DNA of 64,000 nucleotides, taken from assembly GCA_037102815.1 (NCBI GenBank), contig BTPP01000003.1, forward strand, positions 5,890,001 through 5,954,000. Direction: 5' to 3'. The position numbers were made by a program, and so were the translations under genes. The stretch comes from Neurospora intermedia. Its lineage: Eukaryota > Ascomycota > Sordariomycetes > Sordariales > Sordariaceae. The notes beneath the pieces were generated by a model. That model had not been told where the DNA came from and made no database searches. It saw only the letters and a list, made by a program, of their open reading frames with translations. This document shows positions 41,137-52,616 of this stretch, in pieces (positions within the stretch are counted from its first letter, which is position 1; each line of letters opens with the position of its first letter).

Positions 41137-43416
41137 GTCTGGGTCCTACCTATGCACGGGTGTATGGGGTGCCATTTTTGGGGTTTTCCCCGGTGAAACT
41201 TCTTGAGGGTTTGTTATTTAATGACTTGAAGTGGTGGTAGTCATCATTACCTACACTGTTGTAACTGCATTTACAGGGTTTGCGATCAAGGTTCTTCCGG
41301 TACATGTAGAGGTAGCAAAAGGGGTTTGTTGTATGATTCGGATGTGGATTGGATATTACTGTTTTTGATATAGAAGACTTTTTCTTTTGTCATGGATTCA
41401 ACGATCATTTACATCATTGATGGTGTCTTTTGAGTGTTCGTGATTGTTTTGTTTTTGTTCATGTCTGACGGACTTATTGAGCGTTCCTGTTGAACTCTGA
41501 AAAGGCTGTAGATGACCCTGTCCCTTCCACATCAAGAGTACACTCAAATCTGAGATGTTTTTGTAAAATTGGTGTCTCGTCAACGCAAAAAGTCATCAAC
41601 TGCCCAAAGAGTGATCATCGAAGAAAACGATCTTCAACTCGTCTCCACCTCCACTACCTCTACGTTCGGGAACAACACCATCAAGGAGGGGAGCTACCGG
41701 CACTAAAGAAATCTCATGCCTAAAACGAAAAATGTCCGATGCCAGGCACTGGACGCTACCGTCGCCAGGCCCACTAATACCTGGCAGCGTTCCAGACTGC
41801 TGTCCGCCTGGAACATTGATCGAAAACATCGGGTGGGCATGGTCGATACTTCGAAGAATTCCTGTCTTGGCCCGACTCCACAAATGAGGCATATGGAAAC
41901 ATGATGCCCCTGACAGACAAAGGCCTGTCCCTGCTCGCCGGCTCCATCAACGACCAACAAATCGATCACTTTATGACGTCGATGTATTTGTCTGGACTAG
42001 TTTCGTCATTGACCCCTGCACAACAACCCAACTTCACGTCCACTTACCCAGGTCGCTGACCGTTAGTTACCCGTTGGCCGTTGGTAAAGCCGAGCCATAC
42101 CGTCGAGACCGCCTACACGTGTACCTCTACGAGCGGTGGTAAATCTCCTCACTCCGATACGGCAGCGAGTTTCACCCGTCCGAGCCGTGCATGCGCAATA
42201 GAATATATGGATCCATCAAGTCGATTCCCATCGGCACGCTCGGGACACGACGAAAAAAAAACTCTTAAAGTTCAAGACGACGACGAAAAAGCGGCCAGCT
42301 TTCGCATGAAGCGAGATCCTTGGAAGATGGTTGGTTGTAGAAAACTTGGACTTTGAATCGGTCTGGCCGTCGAGGCTCGCTGATCGGGTCCAGAGATTAG
42401 GGGGCACTAGGAGAATTATGCACCAGTATCAACGGGTTTGGTCGGTCTGGCCGTCGAGGCTCGCTGATCGGGTCCAGAGATTAGGGGGCACTAGGAGAAT
42501 TATGGTCGGTCGCAACCACCAACATCGACGCACGTGGCCTCGACGGTCTTCAGCCTTGACGCTCATCCCGGCATCTCCAGAATCATGTCCCAGCGTGTCG
42601 GTCCGATCTGGTTTCGTTATTTCCTTGCATTGAGCTCTCAGATCCCGTTCTTCTAATTGGACCTTTTCGCCATCTCTCTCTGGTTTCTCCAACGCACAGA
42701 TCTAGAGTTCATCGCATCTTCAATTCAAGACTGGTCCCTTTTGCTGATATGTGCCTATTTCGGGATATCTTTTCTAGGACAGTACCTCCTGAAGTGGATG
42801 ACAGGCTTGACAGCCCGACCGCCGTGCCCGCCGATTGGGTCTTGAACTTTTGAAACCAGCTGCCCACACCCGGGCTTTCCTCGTCCGAGCTTCAGCCGGC
42901 CATGCTCCCCTTCCTTCCCCTTGTATCCCATCCCATAACATCGATCCCACACTAACATATCCATGATATCGATCATCAATGGGATCTCCCTTGAATTATC
43001 CTCGCATTGCCCGTTTTTGTACCGGACCTTCCCGTGTCCCTACCTAATCACGATTCACCACCACCCGGTCACCAACGACCAAGATAGTAGCCGACGGAGT
43101 TCTCGGGACGGCCAAGCCAGTCTTCAAAGTTTCCATGCACACGGCTTGGTCGGTGCCGCGAGAACTCGTAACTGATGGGTGTTATTTCCATGTCAACTAT
43201 GCCCGGATTCTGGAAAGCTTGGTCTGAATGCATTTTGTATATATCTGCCATGTTTTGACCTTGTTGGAGCGCTGTTAGCATATTCTTTATCATTCATTTG
43301 ATCTGAACAGCCATCCATCCAGTGCATCTTTAACTGTTTATTTTCCCCCATTCTCCCTCTACCACCTATACTTAGGTATACCACACACTTAATACCAGAC
43401 TGCAAGCACGCACAAC
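41137..43416. other. Intergenic region with direct repeat
   Basis: About 2.3 kb without a convincing gene. It has TAGAGGTA/TACCTCTA octamers at 41307, 41655 and 42122 and a 63-bp direct repeat pair at 42358-42504. The frame near 42657-42845 has a hydrophobic stretch but no ATG start. The right end is the promoter of the dehydrogenase-propeller gene. Confidence 0.5.
42358..42504. repeat. Two 63-bp identical direct repeats, 84-bp period
   Basis: Copy 1 is 42358-42420 and copy 2 is 42442-42504, with a 21-bp spacer, and I find no mismatch between them by eye. The unit contains GTCGAGGCTCGCTGATCGGG and ends GGAGAATTATG. The sequence right after copy 2 (GTCGGTCGC) resembles the start of a further unit. 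Confidence 0.9.
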
Positions 43417-45387
43417 ATGGTCTGGTCAGCCCCCTATATCGGCTCCCGCCCCGTCACCATCCTGGGCGGTGGTGTCCTCGGCCGCCGCATCGCCTGCTCC
43501 TTCGTCGCCGGCGGTTTCAATGTGCACATCCGGGATCCCTCGCCTCAAGCGCGTGAGAGCGCCCTCAAGTACATTGACGACAACAAGGAATTCTACACCT
43601 CCTTCTGCCCCAACGGCATACCCGCTCCGTACGGCACCTACACGGCGTCGGCAGACATCGAGACGGCGGTAAAGGACGCATGGCTCGTCATCGAGGCGGT
43701 GCCAGAGAGGATCGAGCTCAAGATTGACACGTTTGGGCAGCTGGACAAGTACGCGCCCAAGGATTGTATCCTGGGATCCAACTCGAGCAGTTTCAGGAGC
43801 GGGTTGATGCTGGACCTGGTCAGCGACGAGAGGAGAAAAATGGTGTGCAATGTGCACTACACAATGCCGCCGATGGTGAGAACGGTGGAGCTGATGACGG
43901 ATGGGTATACCCATCAAGAGATCTTTCCGTTCTTGAGCGACGTGCTCAGGCTGTGCGGCATGCTCCCGGCGACGGCAAGGAAGGAGTCTACTGGGTGAGT
44001 TCAGTTTCCACGACCCCTATCTTGGCCGACGGCCCACTTGGACCCCCCCCCCCCCCCCCCCCCCCCCTCCGAGAGATCACCACTGACACTTGCCAGCTTC
44101 ATTTTCAACCGCATTTGGGCTGCGGTCAAGCGCGAAATCCTCACCACCCTCGCCGAGGGGGTCTCGGACGCCGCTGAGATTGACGCCCTCTGGGCTCACA
44201 TGTTCCAGACCTCCGTCGTCCCCTGCCAGATGATGGACCGCGTTGGCCTTGACACCGTCGCTTTCATCGAGGACAACTACATCAACGAGCGCAAGCTCGA
44301 CGGGTCCCTGACCGTTGACTGGCTCCGCAACCACTACATCGCCCAGGGCAAGCTCGGTCTCAAGACCCCCGAACAGGGTGGTCTCTACCCTCCCTCCGCC
44401 GTTGCCGCCACCGCCGGCGGCACTACCACCACCGACAAACAGATGCCGCCCATCTTTGTCCTTGACGTTGGTCTCGGCGCCAATTCCCCCGCCTACCCCT
44501 CCCTCGCCGGCATTTCCACCAACGGCAAGATCCTCCGCCTCGACACACCCAACCAGCCGCCCAAGGCTCTTGTCACCGGCCTCCCGCTCCCCGACGGCAT
44601 CGACGTCGACCCGTCCGCCAACCGCATGTACTGGACCAACATGGGCGCCGACGTGACCGCCAAGGACGGCTCGCTCATGTCCGCCACTCTCGACGGCACC
44701 GACAAGAAGGTCCTTTTGGGCGACGGCATCCTCACAACGCCCAAGCAGCTCGTGCTCGTCAAGGACCAGGAGTCAGGCACCGAGAAGCTCTACTTTTGCG
44801 ACCGCGAGGGCTGCTCCGTGCACCGATGCAACGTCGACGGCAGCGAGCACGAAGTCCTCGTGCAAAATCCCGGCGGTGTCGGTGACTTGATGGACTGGTG
44901 CGTCGGCATTACCGTCGACCTTAGGCAACGCAAGTTCTACTGGACGCAAAAGGGTCCTGCCAAGTCCAACCTCGGTCGTATTTTCCGCGCCAACATGGAT
45001 TATGATTTCCTCGCTGCGGGCGAGACTGCTTTGAACCGCTCCGATATCGAGGTCGTGTTCGACAAGCTGCCTGAGCCGATTGATCTCGAGATGGAGAGCG
45101 AGACGGGGGTGCTGTACTGGACTGATCGCGGTGAGCACCCGCGCGGTTGCTCGCTGAACTGCGCCAAGGTCTCGGGCGAGGGCGAGGGCGACATGAAGGA
45201 GGTCAAGATTCTGGCGAGACGGTTCCATGAGCCGATTGGTCTCAAGTTGGATCTGGCCAGGAAGCAGATCTTTGTGTGCGACTTGGGTGGCAGCGTGTAT
45301 GCGGTCGATGTCGAGACGGGCAAGAAGACGGTTGTGCATCGCGACGAAGGGTCGTATACTGGTCTTGTTACTCTGCCTGGAGCTTAG
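43417..45387 (+). CDS. 3-Hydroxyacyl-CoA dehydrogenase fused to a YWTD beta-propeller
   Basis: Two exons (43417-43994, 44097-45387) separated by a 102-bp intron encode 622 residues. The first ~310 residues are a 3-hydroxyacyl-CoA dehydrogenase: a Rossmann nucleotide loop ILGGGVLGRR, then WLVIEAVPERIELK, SNSSSF, an NVHYTMPP stretch corresponding to the catalytic-His region, and a helical C-terminal domain (FNRIWAAVKREILTTLAEG). Residues about 320-622 are a beta-propeller with YWTD-type repeats (MYWTNMG, FYWTQKG, LYWTDRG) and PDGIDVDP/PEPIDLEM turns. The reaction expected of the first domain is NAD-linked oxidation of a 3-hydroxyacyl or short hydroxy acid. No signal peptide is visible, so the propeller would be cytosolic, unlike LDL-receptor propellers. 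Fungal databases, as I recall, hold similar fusions; function unknown. Confidence 0.87.
44043..44067 (+). repeat. 25-nt poly-C tract inside an intron
   Basis: An unbroken run of 25 C residues within the 102-bp intron of the dehydrogenase-propeller gene, ahead of a CTGAC branch-like site. Long homopolymers of C are unusual and may be length-variable or a sequencing artefact. Confidence 0.9.
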
Positions 45388-46098
45388 ACGGGGGAGTCAT
45401 CGTCATCGGTTCGGAATGTTGTTGCTTGTTGCATAGGATGGTGGTTGGGATAGCATCGTGGGTCGGCGTCGGTCGGTGTTTGACTTTTTTAGTTTCTGTC
45501 TTTTTGTATACTGCATGTGGTGCCTAGATTAGCAATCAAAGCGTCAATTAGTCTTGACCTGGTGTTTTCGTGCCATGCTTCGTGTTGTTGTGCAGTAGAG
45601 GTAAGTAGCTGAATTTGGTGTTTTGGTACAAATCCCATGCCGCTGGATGCCAAAGCCCCGCACCAGTTCGTGCCGAGAAATACCATAGCGGCTGAAGAGA
45701 AATTGTTAGCGCCCGTTGTCATAGAAGTAAACAGAACACATTACGATCCGTATATTACGTGCATCCAAGTATCTTTTCTGGTCTTTGGACCCAGCTTCTA
45801 AGCATTTCCCCAGTGAAAGAGAACTCAAGTGTTTCTGGCAGACATTTCTTTAGATCACTGTATTCCCTATTACACTTGTGAAAGCGAGACATATTGACTG
45901 TTATTCTTCTGATCCGCGGAAACCATCTTATAAAGGTACCCAGCAAGCGTAAGGTATTATCTCCATGTAATCAATTGTTTCCTGTAATAACTTTCTACCC
46001 TGCGTCATCATCATTGTCTGCAGGCCAAACTCCGAACGCCATCGATATGCTCCTGTTATCGTTTCCTTCTTCCTCCTCACCTAGAATAGGTATTCACC
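45388..46098. other. Convergent 3' flanks of the propeller fusion and the SDR
   Basis: About 710 bp between two convergent stop codons. A TAGAGGTA octamer is at 45596. No gene is supported. Confidence 0.5.
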
Positions 46099-47078
46099 TC
46101 AGTTACCAGGCACAACCCCCAAAACACCTCCATCCACACAAATCACACTTCCGTTAACATAGCGATCCTTGGCCAAAAACAGCACCGCCATGGCCATCTC
46201 CTCATCATGCCCCGCCCTCTGCGCCGGCACCTTGTGACCGTGTCCCTTGACCTTATCATCCGACAACTCGCTCTTATTCTTCTCATCGCTGTCCCCCGTC
46301 GTCATCTCGCTCGGGAAATACCCGGGCGCAATCGAGTTCACCCGCACGCCCGTCTTCTCAAACTCGGTCGACATCAGCTTGGTCAAGTGCACCGTCGCCC
46401 CCTTGGACGCATTATAGGCAAAGTGTTTCTGCGCGTTGCGCATGATGCCCGACATGGAGCTGATGACGATGACGTTGCCCGCCATGTGGTTGTGGCCCTC
46501 GGGGTGGGCGGCGCTGCAGGCTTGGAGCAGAGGCAAGAAGGCGATTGTAGTAAAATAAACGGACGAGACGTTGGTGGTGAAGACGGACGACCAGTCGGAA
46601 AAGTTTTCCTTGGTCCAGAGTTCGTGGGCAATGTCCTTGGCCGACGTAGAGACGGACGGGTCGGCTTTGGGGCCCGAGATGCCGGCGTTGCAGACGAGCA
46701 GGTTGAGATGCGGTTCGAGCGACGAGAACTTGTGGACGAGCGATTCAAGTGACTCTTTGTTGGTGACGTCGCAGGGACCGATGCTAGACACATGGATTTG
46801 TTAGGAGGGTGTGTTTTCTCTTGGTAAGTCTGCGAGGAGAGCAAAACAAACGACTGGACTCACGGAATAATCTTGCCATTTCCCTCCTTGGGACTGTGTT
46901 CCTTGGCCGCATTCACAAGAACCCCATACCGCCGCCCCGTAATGTACACGCGAGCGCCGTTGGCAGCAAGCGCTTGGGCGTTCATCAGACCGATGCCGGT
47001 GCCGCCGCCCGTGACGAGACAGGCCCAGCCATCGACGTTGAAGAGCTTGGAAGCTTGGAGGTTGTGCGTGCCGACCAT
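46099..47078 (-). CDS. Short-chain dehydrogenase/reductase (classical SDR)
   Basis: Two exons (46864-47078, 46099-46783) with an 80-bp intron encode 299 residues. The dinucleotide motif TGGGTGIG is at residues 23-30, the active-site and support residues include NAG in LVCNAGISG, VISSMSG for the catalytic Ser, and YNASK for Tyr and Lys, followed by VNSIAPGYFPSEMT and the C-terminal SVICVDGG. These place it in the classical SDR family (oxidation or reduction of an alcohol/carbonyl with NAD(P)H). The substrate cannot be read from sequence; annotations in this family often carry unreliable specific names. It is transcribed in the same direction as the ABC transporter downstream. Confidence 0.93.
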
Positions 47079-47713
47079 TTTGGGTAATTCGCGTGGTTGA
47101 TGTGGATGCTAATTGTTGTTTCGTTGTCTCCTGGAACCAGAGGAGCAACTGAACGATATAAAAGGGAAACCAAACGAATCCATCCTCCTTCTTCAAACGA
47201 CGACGTCATTTCCAAGGTACGACATGCCTACGTCATCGGGCAGCCCCAATTAACGGTCCGAGTGCCTGAAAGACGGAAGGTTCGCCAGTCACAGCGCTTC
47301 CCGTCATACAGCACGATGTAAACAGTTTTCCGCTTTCGGTATCCCGCAGCATTACCCCCGTTGTCCGTTCATCGGATTTCGAGGTACGAATCGACCAAGG
47401 CCAAGAACTGAAAAAGACATTGGATTCCACTGTACCACGAACTAAAGAATCAAAAGAAAAGAGACAACCAGACAAAAAATACGAAGAATGTCATAAAAAG
47501 TTCATTACATAAGATATTATCTATCATCTTCCTCCAAAAACACCGAGTCTAACTACGAAAAAGGTATCACAACTTTCTTCCATCCCATCCATCCATTCAT
47601 GCCTTCCACATCCGATATCCCCATCATGACGCCAAATGCGCAAACAAAGTAAGAAACCAACCCAACCCAACATCACGCACATGTCCGTCATCTCATACAT
47701 CCATTACCAGTAT
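47079..47713. other. Intergenic region between the ABC transporter and the SDR
   Basis: About 630 bp with the SDR promoter and the ABC transporter 3' end. A pyrimidine-rich stretch lies near 47570-47600. No gene is supported. Confidence 0.5.
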
Positions 47714-50700
47714 TCACTTCCTTTCCTCCTTCTCCTCCTTCTTTCCAAACAGACCCTCCACACTCTCCTTCACAGTGCTAACCACCGCTCCCACAACGCT
47801 GGTCACAAAGCCGAAACCGAATGACCACCCCTTGACTCTGACAGTGTAGATGAAGAAGTAAACGAGCCTGTTCATCAGTTTTGTTAGCATTTCTGTTGCA
47901 ACAACTGCCAAGGGGAAAAGGGAATACTCACGCCCAGTTAGAGACACAAAACGCCGCAAAGATACCAAAGTTCCTCCACATCTGGCTCGACTTCACATTC
48001 AGACTGGCCAAGTACTCCTCTCCGTCCGCATACGGACAGTACCCACACTCAAACCCGCCATCACCAGAAACTCCAATTGTCGTCAAGTACCCCTTGCCCA
48101 CATCGGACAACCAAGTGCCCGCAAAGCTCTGGCACGACTCTCCCACCGGCGGGCGGAACACAGCCATCTCGTTATCGGTGCAGTGGACAGTCTGTCCCCT
48201 CAGGACGGCAGCCATGTTGCCGCCAATCCAGTACGTCGCCGGGTTAATGTAGTACAACCACCACTTCCACGCAACGTTCATCTGTGCCCACGGCACCACG
48301 ACGCCGTTGAACAGCGAAAATATGACAAGGAAGAACGGCAACACGTTGGTGATGACGGTGAAAGAGGGAGCAAAAGCGCAAATCCACTGACCCCAGCTGG
48401 CAATGAAGACCATGAAGGCGACGCTCATCAGCCAGACGTAGACTGCTGACTCTGACTCGGTGGAGCCGGCACCGCGGGGCAAGCCGGTAGGGAGATACCA
48501 TGCCAAAAAGTAAATGGTGCCAGCCACGACCGAGCCAGGGATCTCCGAGAGAATCTCAGCCGTGCAATAGGCCACCCAGCCATAGATGCGGGACGGGTGT
48601 TCGCGCGCTTCCCAGAGAGAGCGGGACATGTAGAACTTGGGCAGGACGGCATTGAGGACGGTGCTGGGGATCATGATGATCAGGAAGGCCGTGAAGAGAG
48701 TGTTTTGGAGGTCGGTGAGGGAGAGCGGGCGGGAATAGTGGGGAGACGAAATCTTCCAGTAGGTGAAGCCGTTGAAGATACCCATGATCAAGCAAATGAA
48801 GAGGCGGCCGTAGAGGTACGAGGGGTCGCGCCATTGGCGGATGAACATGCGCTTGGTAAGGAGCCAGGCTTGCGTGGGAATGGGCGCTGCGAACTCGTGC
48901 TGAACAGGCGGAGCTTGGTCGTTGGCGAGGGTAAGTTGGTTGGCCAAGGCCCGGGCTTTCTTGATCTGGCTGATCTCGGTAAGGACTTGACGGTACTCTT
49001 CACTCTCCTTCCACTCCGTCGCCCAAACAATCCTCCTGCTCTTCCCATCCTCACCCTTTCGTTTGTGCGGCTTCGCGGCGGTCTCGAGAAGAAACTCGGC
49101 CACGTTCTTGCCCGGCGGACACTCGACACCCCGAGCGGCAAAGTAGTTGACGACCGAAGAGCCGTTTTCGCCAACGGGACCGAAGTAGAAAACATTACCG
49201 CCAGGGTTCAGGGCCAGGATCTTGTCAAACTCCTGGATCAGATCGGAACTGGGCTGATGGATGGTGCAAATGATAGCCTGTCCAGCCGCACACAACTTCC
49301 TCAGGAAGCGGACGATGGACATGGCCGACTGCGAATCCAAGCCACTGGTGGGCTCGTCAAGGAACAGCAAGAGCGAAGGCTTGGCGGCCAGCTCAACACC
49401 AATGGTCAACCGCTTCTTCTGCTCGACTCCCAAGGAAGCAATGATGGCGTCTTGAATCTCTTCCAGCTCAAGGAGGTTGATGATGCTATCCACGTATGCA
49501 ATCTTTTCGGCCCGGGGAGTGTCGCGGGATTGGCGCAAGAGTGCCGAGAATTCGAGAGCTTCACGGATGGTGGTGGACTCATCGTGCAGGTCCATTTGCT
49601 CGACAAAGCCGGTGCTGCGCTGAAATTCGGTTCCAAGGGGCTTGCTGTCCACGAGCATATCGCCAGTGACGACACCAACGGTTTGGCGCTGAGACAACGT
49701 GTTGAGAAGGGTGGTCTTGCCGGCGCCCGAGGCACCCATCAACGCGACCATGACGCCTGGTTTGACGTAGCCAGTGACGTTGTTCAACAAGCGCTTGGGG
49801 CCTTGGGGCGTGGGAACGGTGTAAGTGACGTTCTCCCAGGTGAAGACCTTTTGGGACTTTTCGATAGTGCCATCCATCTCCTTGCGAGCTGGGCCCTGGG
49901 GGGTTTTCTTGCCAATGTCGTCGGTAGAGGAGCCTCTCGAGCTGCCCTTTTCTTCGTCATGCTGGCCTTGGTGGCCGAGAGTCAAGTTCTTCTTGGCCTT
50001 GGAAGTCTTCTTGAACACCAGCGCGCCGCCGCCACCGCCAACAAAGGACAGCTTCTCAGTCGCCAACACGGTAACCAGCAGATAGAGTACAGAGAAGGCA
50101 ATGATGACCGCCCAGTTCCTCCACAAGTGTCCCCTCGTGTACTGGAACTGCTGGGCGAGATAAGCATCTCCGTTCACCGTGTCATCCCCTGGCATACCAC
50201 CCGGCAGCGTACATCCCTGATTCTGCTGCTGGACGCCAGGGCCCTGGGGCACCAACATACCCGGCGAGCACTGCATCTGCCTTCCGTGAAAGTCATTGGT
50301 CAAGACGGCCTCGAACGAGTAGCCGACAGGACTGACATAGTACAGCCAGCCGAACCAGATCTTCTGGCCGAGCATAACGGGCTTGGCTATGACGTAGCCA
50401 CAGAACATGACGATCAGGTTGAGAGCCAGCCCGGCAAACCGCACTGCGTCGTCGATGGTGGGACTTAGAGCGGCAAACATGCGATACAAGGCAGTCAGAC
50501 AGTACGTGGTCGTGAAGATCAAGAGGACGTAGGTGAAGAACTTGCCCGGGTCGCGGTCCAGCCCCGTCATGAAGTAGACAATCAAGCTGAAGACGATGAC
50601 CTGGACGAGCAACAAGGGGAAATCGAGGATGGCGCGAGCGAGATTAACAGCCGATGGTCGGTAAAAAGCATAAGCCTTGTGCCTTTCCACCACCGCTCTT

Positions 50701-52616
50701 CCACTGACAGCCTTCATCAGCTCTCCCATCTGGAGCCAGCCGAGGAAGATGATGCTGTAGAAGGTGGTACCGCCTCTCATGAAAGCGCCGGAAGTATCCA
50801 GGGGGGAATCGTAGAACAGAGAGCTGACTACCAGAGCGCAGCCAATAATGATGAAGAACTTGGTCCGCAGTTCCTGCTTATCGCCCCAAGCCAGCCAGGC
50901 CTCGCGGCGCGTGCAGGCGGCGACTTGCTTGAAGAAAGAGACGGTGTAGTTGGACTCTTTGGAGACACGGCGGGACTTTTGCGACACGACAGACTCCTTG
51001 AAGGCATGGGTGTCGGCGTGGTTGGTTTCTTGGAGGTAGGATTCGTAGTCGCGAACGTCGGCGAGGACGTCTTGGTAGGCTTCGCTGGCGAGGAAAGCCT
51101 TTTCGAGTTCTTCGGCCGTTTTGGGGCAGCGGTCTTTCCAGCCGGGACGGAACTGGCGAGAGTTGGGGTCACAGATGGAGGTCAAAAAGTCGGGGGTGGT
51201 TTGGCGAGGGGGCGCGTGGAAACCGAGATCGATAAAGTACTGTCTCGCTTTAGACGCCGGACCCTGGTAGAGCATCCTGCCCTCGTCAATGACAAGGACC
51301 TTGTCCATCAGCTCGTAGATACCCTCGCCGGCTTGGTACAGCGTGGTGATGGTGGTGCGGTCACTGACGTCAGTCATGATGCGCAGGGAGCGGGCATAGT
51401 CGAGGGCAGAAGAAGCGTCGAGACCACGGGTAGAGTTATCCCAACAGACGACCGACGACTTGGTCGCCAGCGACTCCTGGATAGAGACACGCTTGCGCTC
51501 GCCGCCTGACACGCCGCGAACGTAGGCGTCACCGACGATGGTGTGGCGGGTATGCGACATGGCGAACATCTTGAGCAGAGCGGTGATGATAAGCTCCATG
51601 TCGCCGCGCAGGCGCTTCTTGGTCTTGTTGTAGAGGGAGAACTTGAGTGTTTGCTCGACGGTGAGGGTGGGCAGATGGATGTCGTCTTCGCCATTGTACA
51701 CGACTTCGCCGCGGTACTTTTTGGCTACTTCTTCGGCGGAAATGCCGCCGTAGTGGACTTCACCCTCGACGGCAGCGTAATCTCCGCGATTGTTGGCGGC
51801 CACCTTGAGAAAGGTGCTGCAGCCGCTGCCTGGACGACCTAGGACGAGCATGATCTCTCCATGGCGGACGACACCAGTGAAGTTGTTGAGAAGCGTGCGA
51901 AGCTCGGGCTGGCGGCCGAAGCGCAAAGCGGGGATGTAGTTGCCGAGAATGCGGTAGAGATCAGGACCAAAGGTGCCCAGGATGGCCTCGGGGAGGGTTC
52001 GGACAAAGGTGGCGCCGGTGCTGACACCCTTGACGGTGAGGTTCTTGAAGACGACACCGACCTTTTTGGTGGACTCGCCGGCTTCGTTGCGCTTCTCGAG
52101 ATGGCCATCACGCATGAACTGCTCGAGATGAAAGTCCTCGCCGCTGTTACGCTCGCTGGACGAAACGTCTCTGTTGTCGCCTTCGTCCTCGGAATCTTCC
52201 TGGTCCTGGGGTTTGGCATCGCCCATGGCGTTGCTCACGGCAACTGACAAGCGCTTGAACAAGCCATCGGGTCTCCCTCCACTGGTGGCGCGAGAGGCGC
52301 GAGAGGCCCTCGAAGCCGGGCGTGAAGTTGGTCTTGATGCTGTCGATCTCTCCCTGCTCAAGCGTGAAAGACCCAGTTGCAGCTCTTGGAATTCCTGCAT
52401 GGCAGCCTCCCTGTCGACAGGCCCGCCGACATCGCGCTCTCCCCAGGCGCCGTCGCCATCGCCATCGCCGTGGTGGGATATCGACGAGGTGCTGAGTTCT
52501 GGATTTGTCTCTTCGGGCTTCTCATCGTCTGCACGACTTGCCCGGTGGTGAAGTTCGTTGGGAAGCGTGTTGGCAGCGCTTCGCCGGTAGGCCTCCTCGG
52601 ACTGATGGCCGAGCAT
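47714..52616 (-). CDS. PDR-type ABC transporter (ABC-G full-size)
   Basis: Two exons (47932-52616 and 47714-47867) joined over a 64-bp intron encode 1612 residues. Pleiotropic drug resistance pumps export xenobiotics, azoles or metabolites across the plasma membrane. The order is NBD1-TMD1-NBD2-TMD2. NBD1 (about 200-480) has the fungal-type degenerate Walker A GRPGSGCSTF, with Cys in place of the Lys, and the signature VSGGERKRVSI. NBD2 (from about 930) has GASGAGKTTLLN and the altered signature LGVEQKKRLTIG. This asymmetry is normal for the PDR group. Each half ends in six hydrophobic segments. The 200-residue N-terminal extension is disordered and contains a Ser/Arg-rich block. The last exon supplies the end of the final helix and a Lys/Glu tail. 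Which PDR clade it belongs to needs a tree. Confidence 0.95.

Noticed and set aside
42657-42845. Hydrophobic 62-codon frame that could be a membrane-protein N-terminus
   Set aside because: It begins at TTG rather than ATG, ends after a short Pro-rich segment and cannot be extended through a plausible splice site.
48597-50468. 623-codon plus-strand frame inside the ABC transporter gene
   Set aside because: It is antisense to the second nucleotide-binding and transmembrane portions of a clear PDR transporter; the product has no domain and reflects third-position G/C bias.
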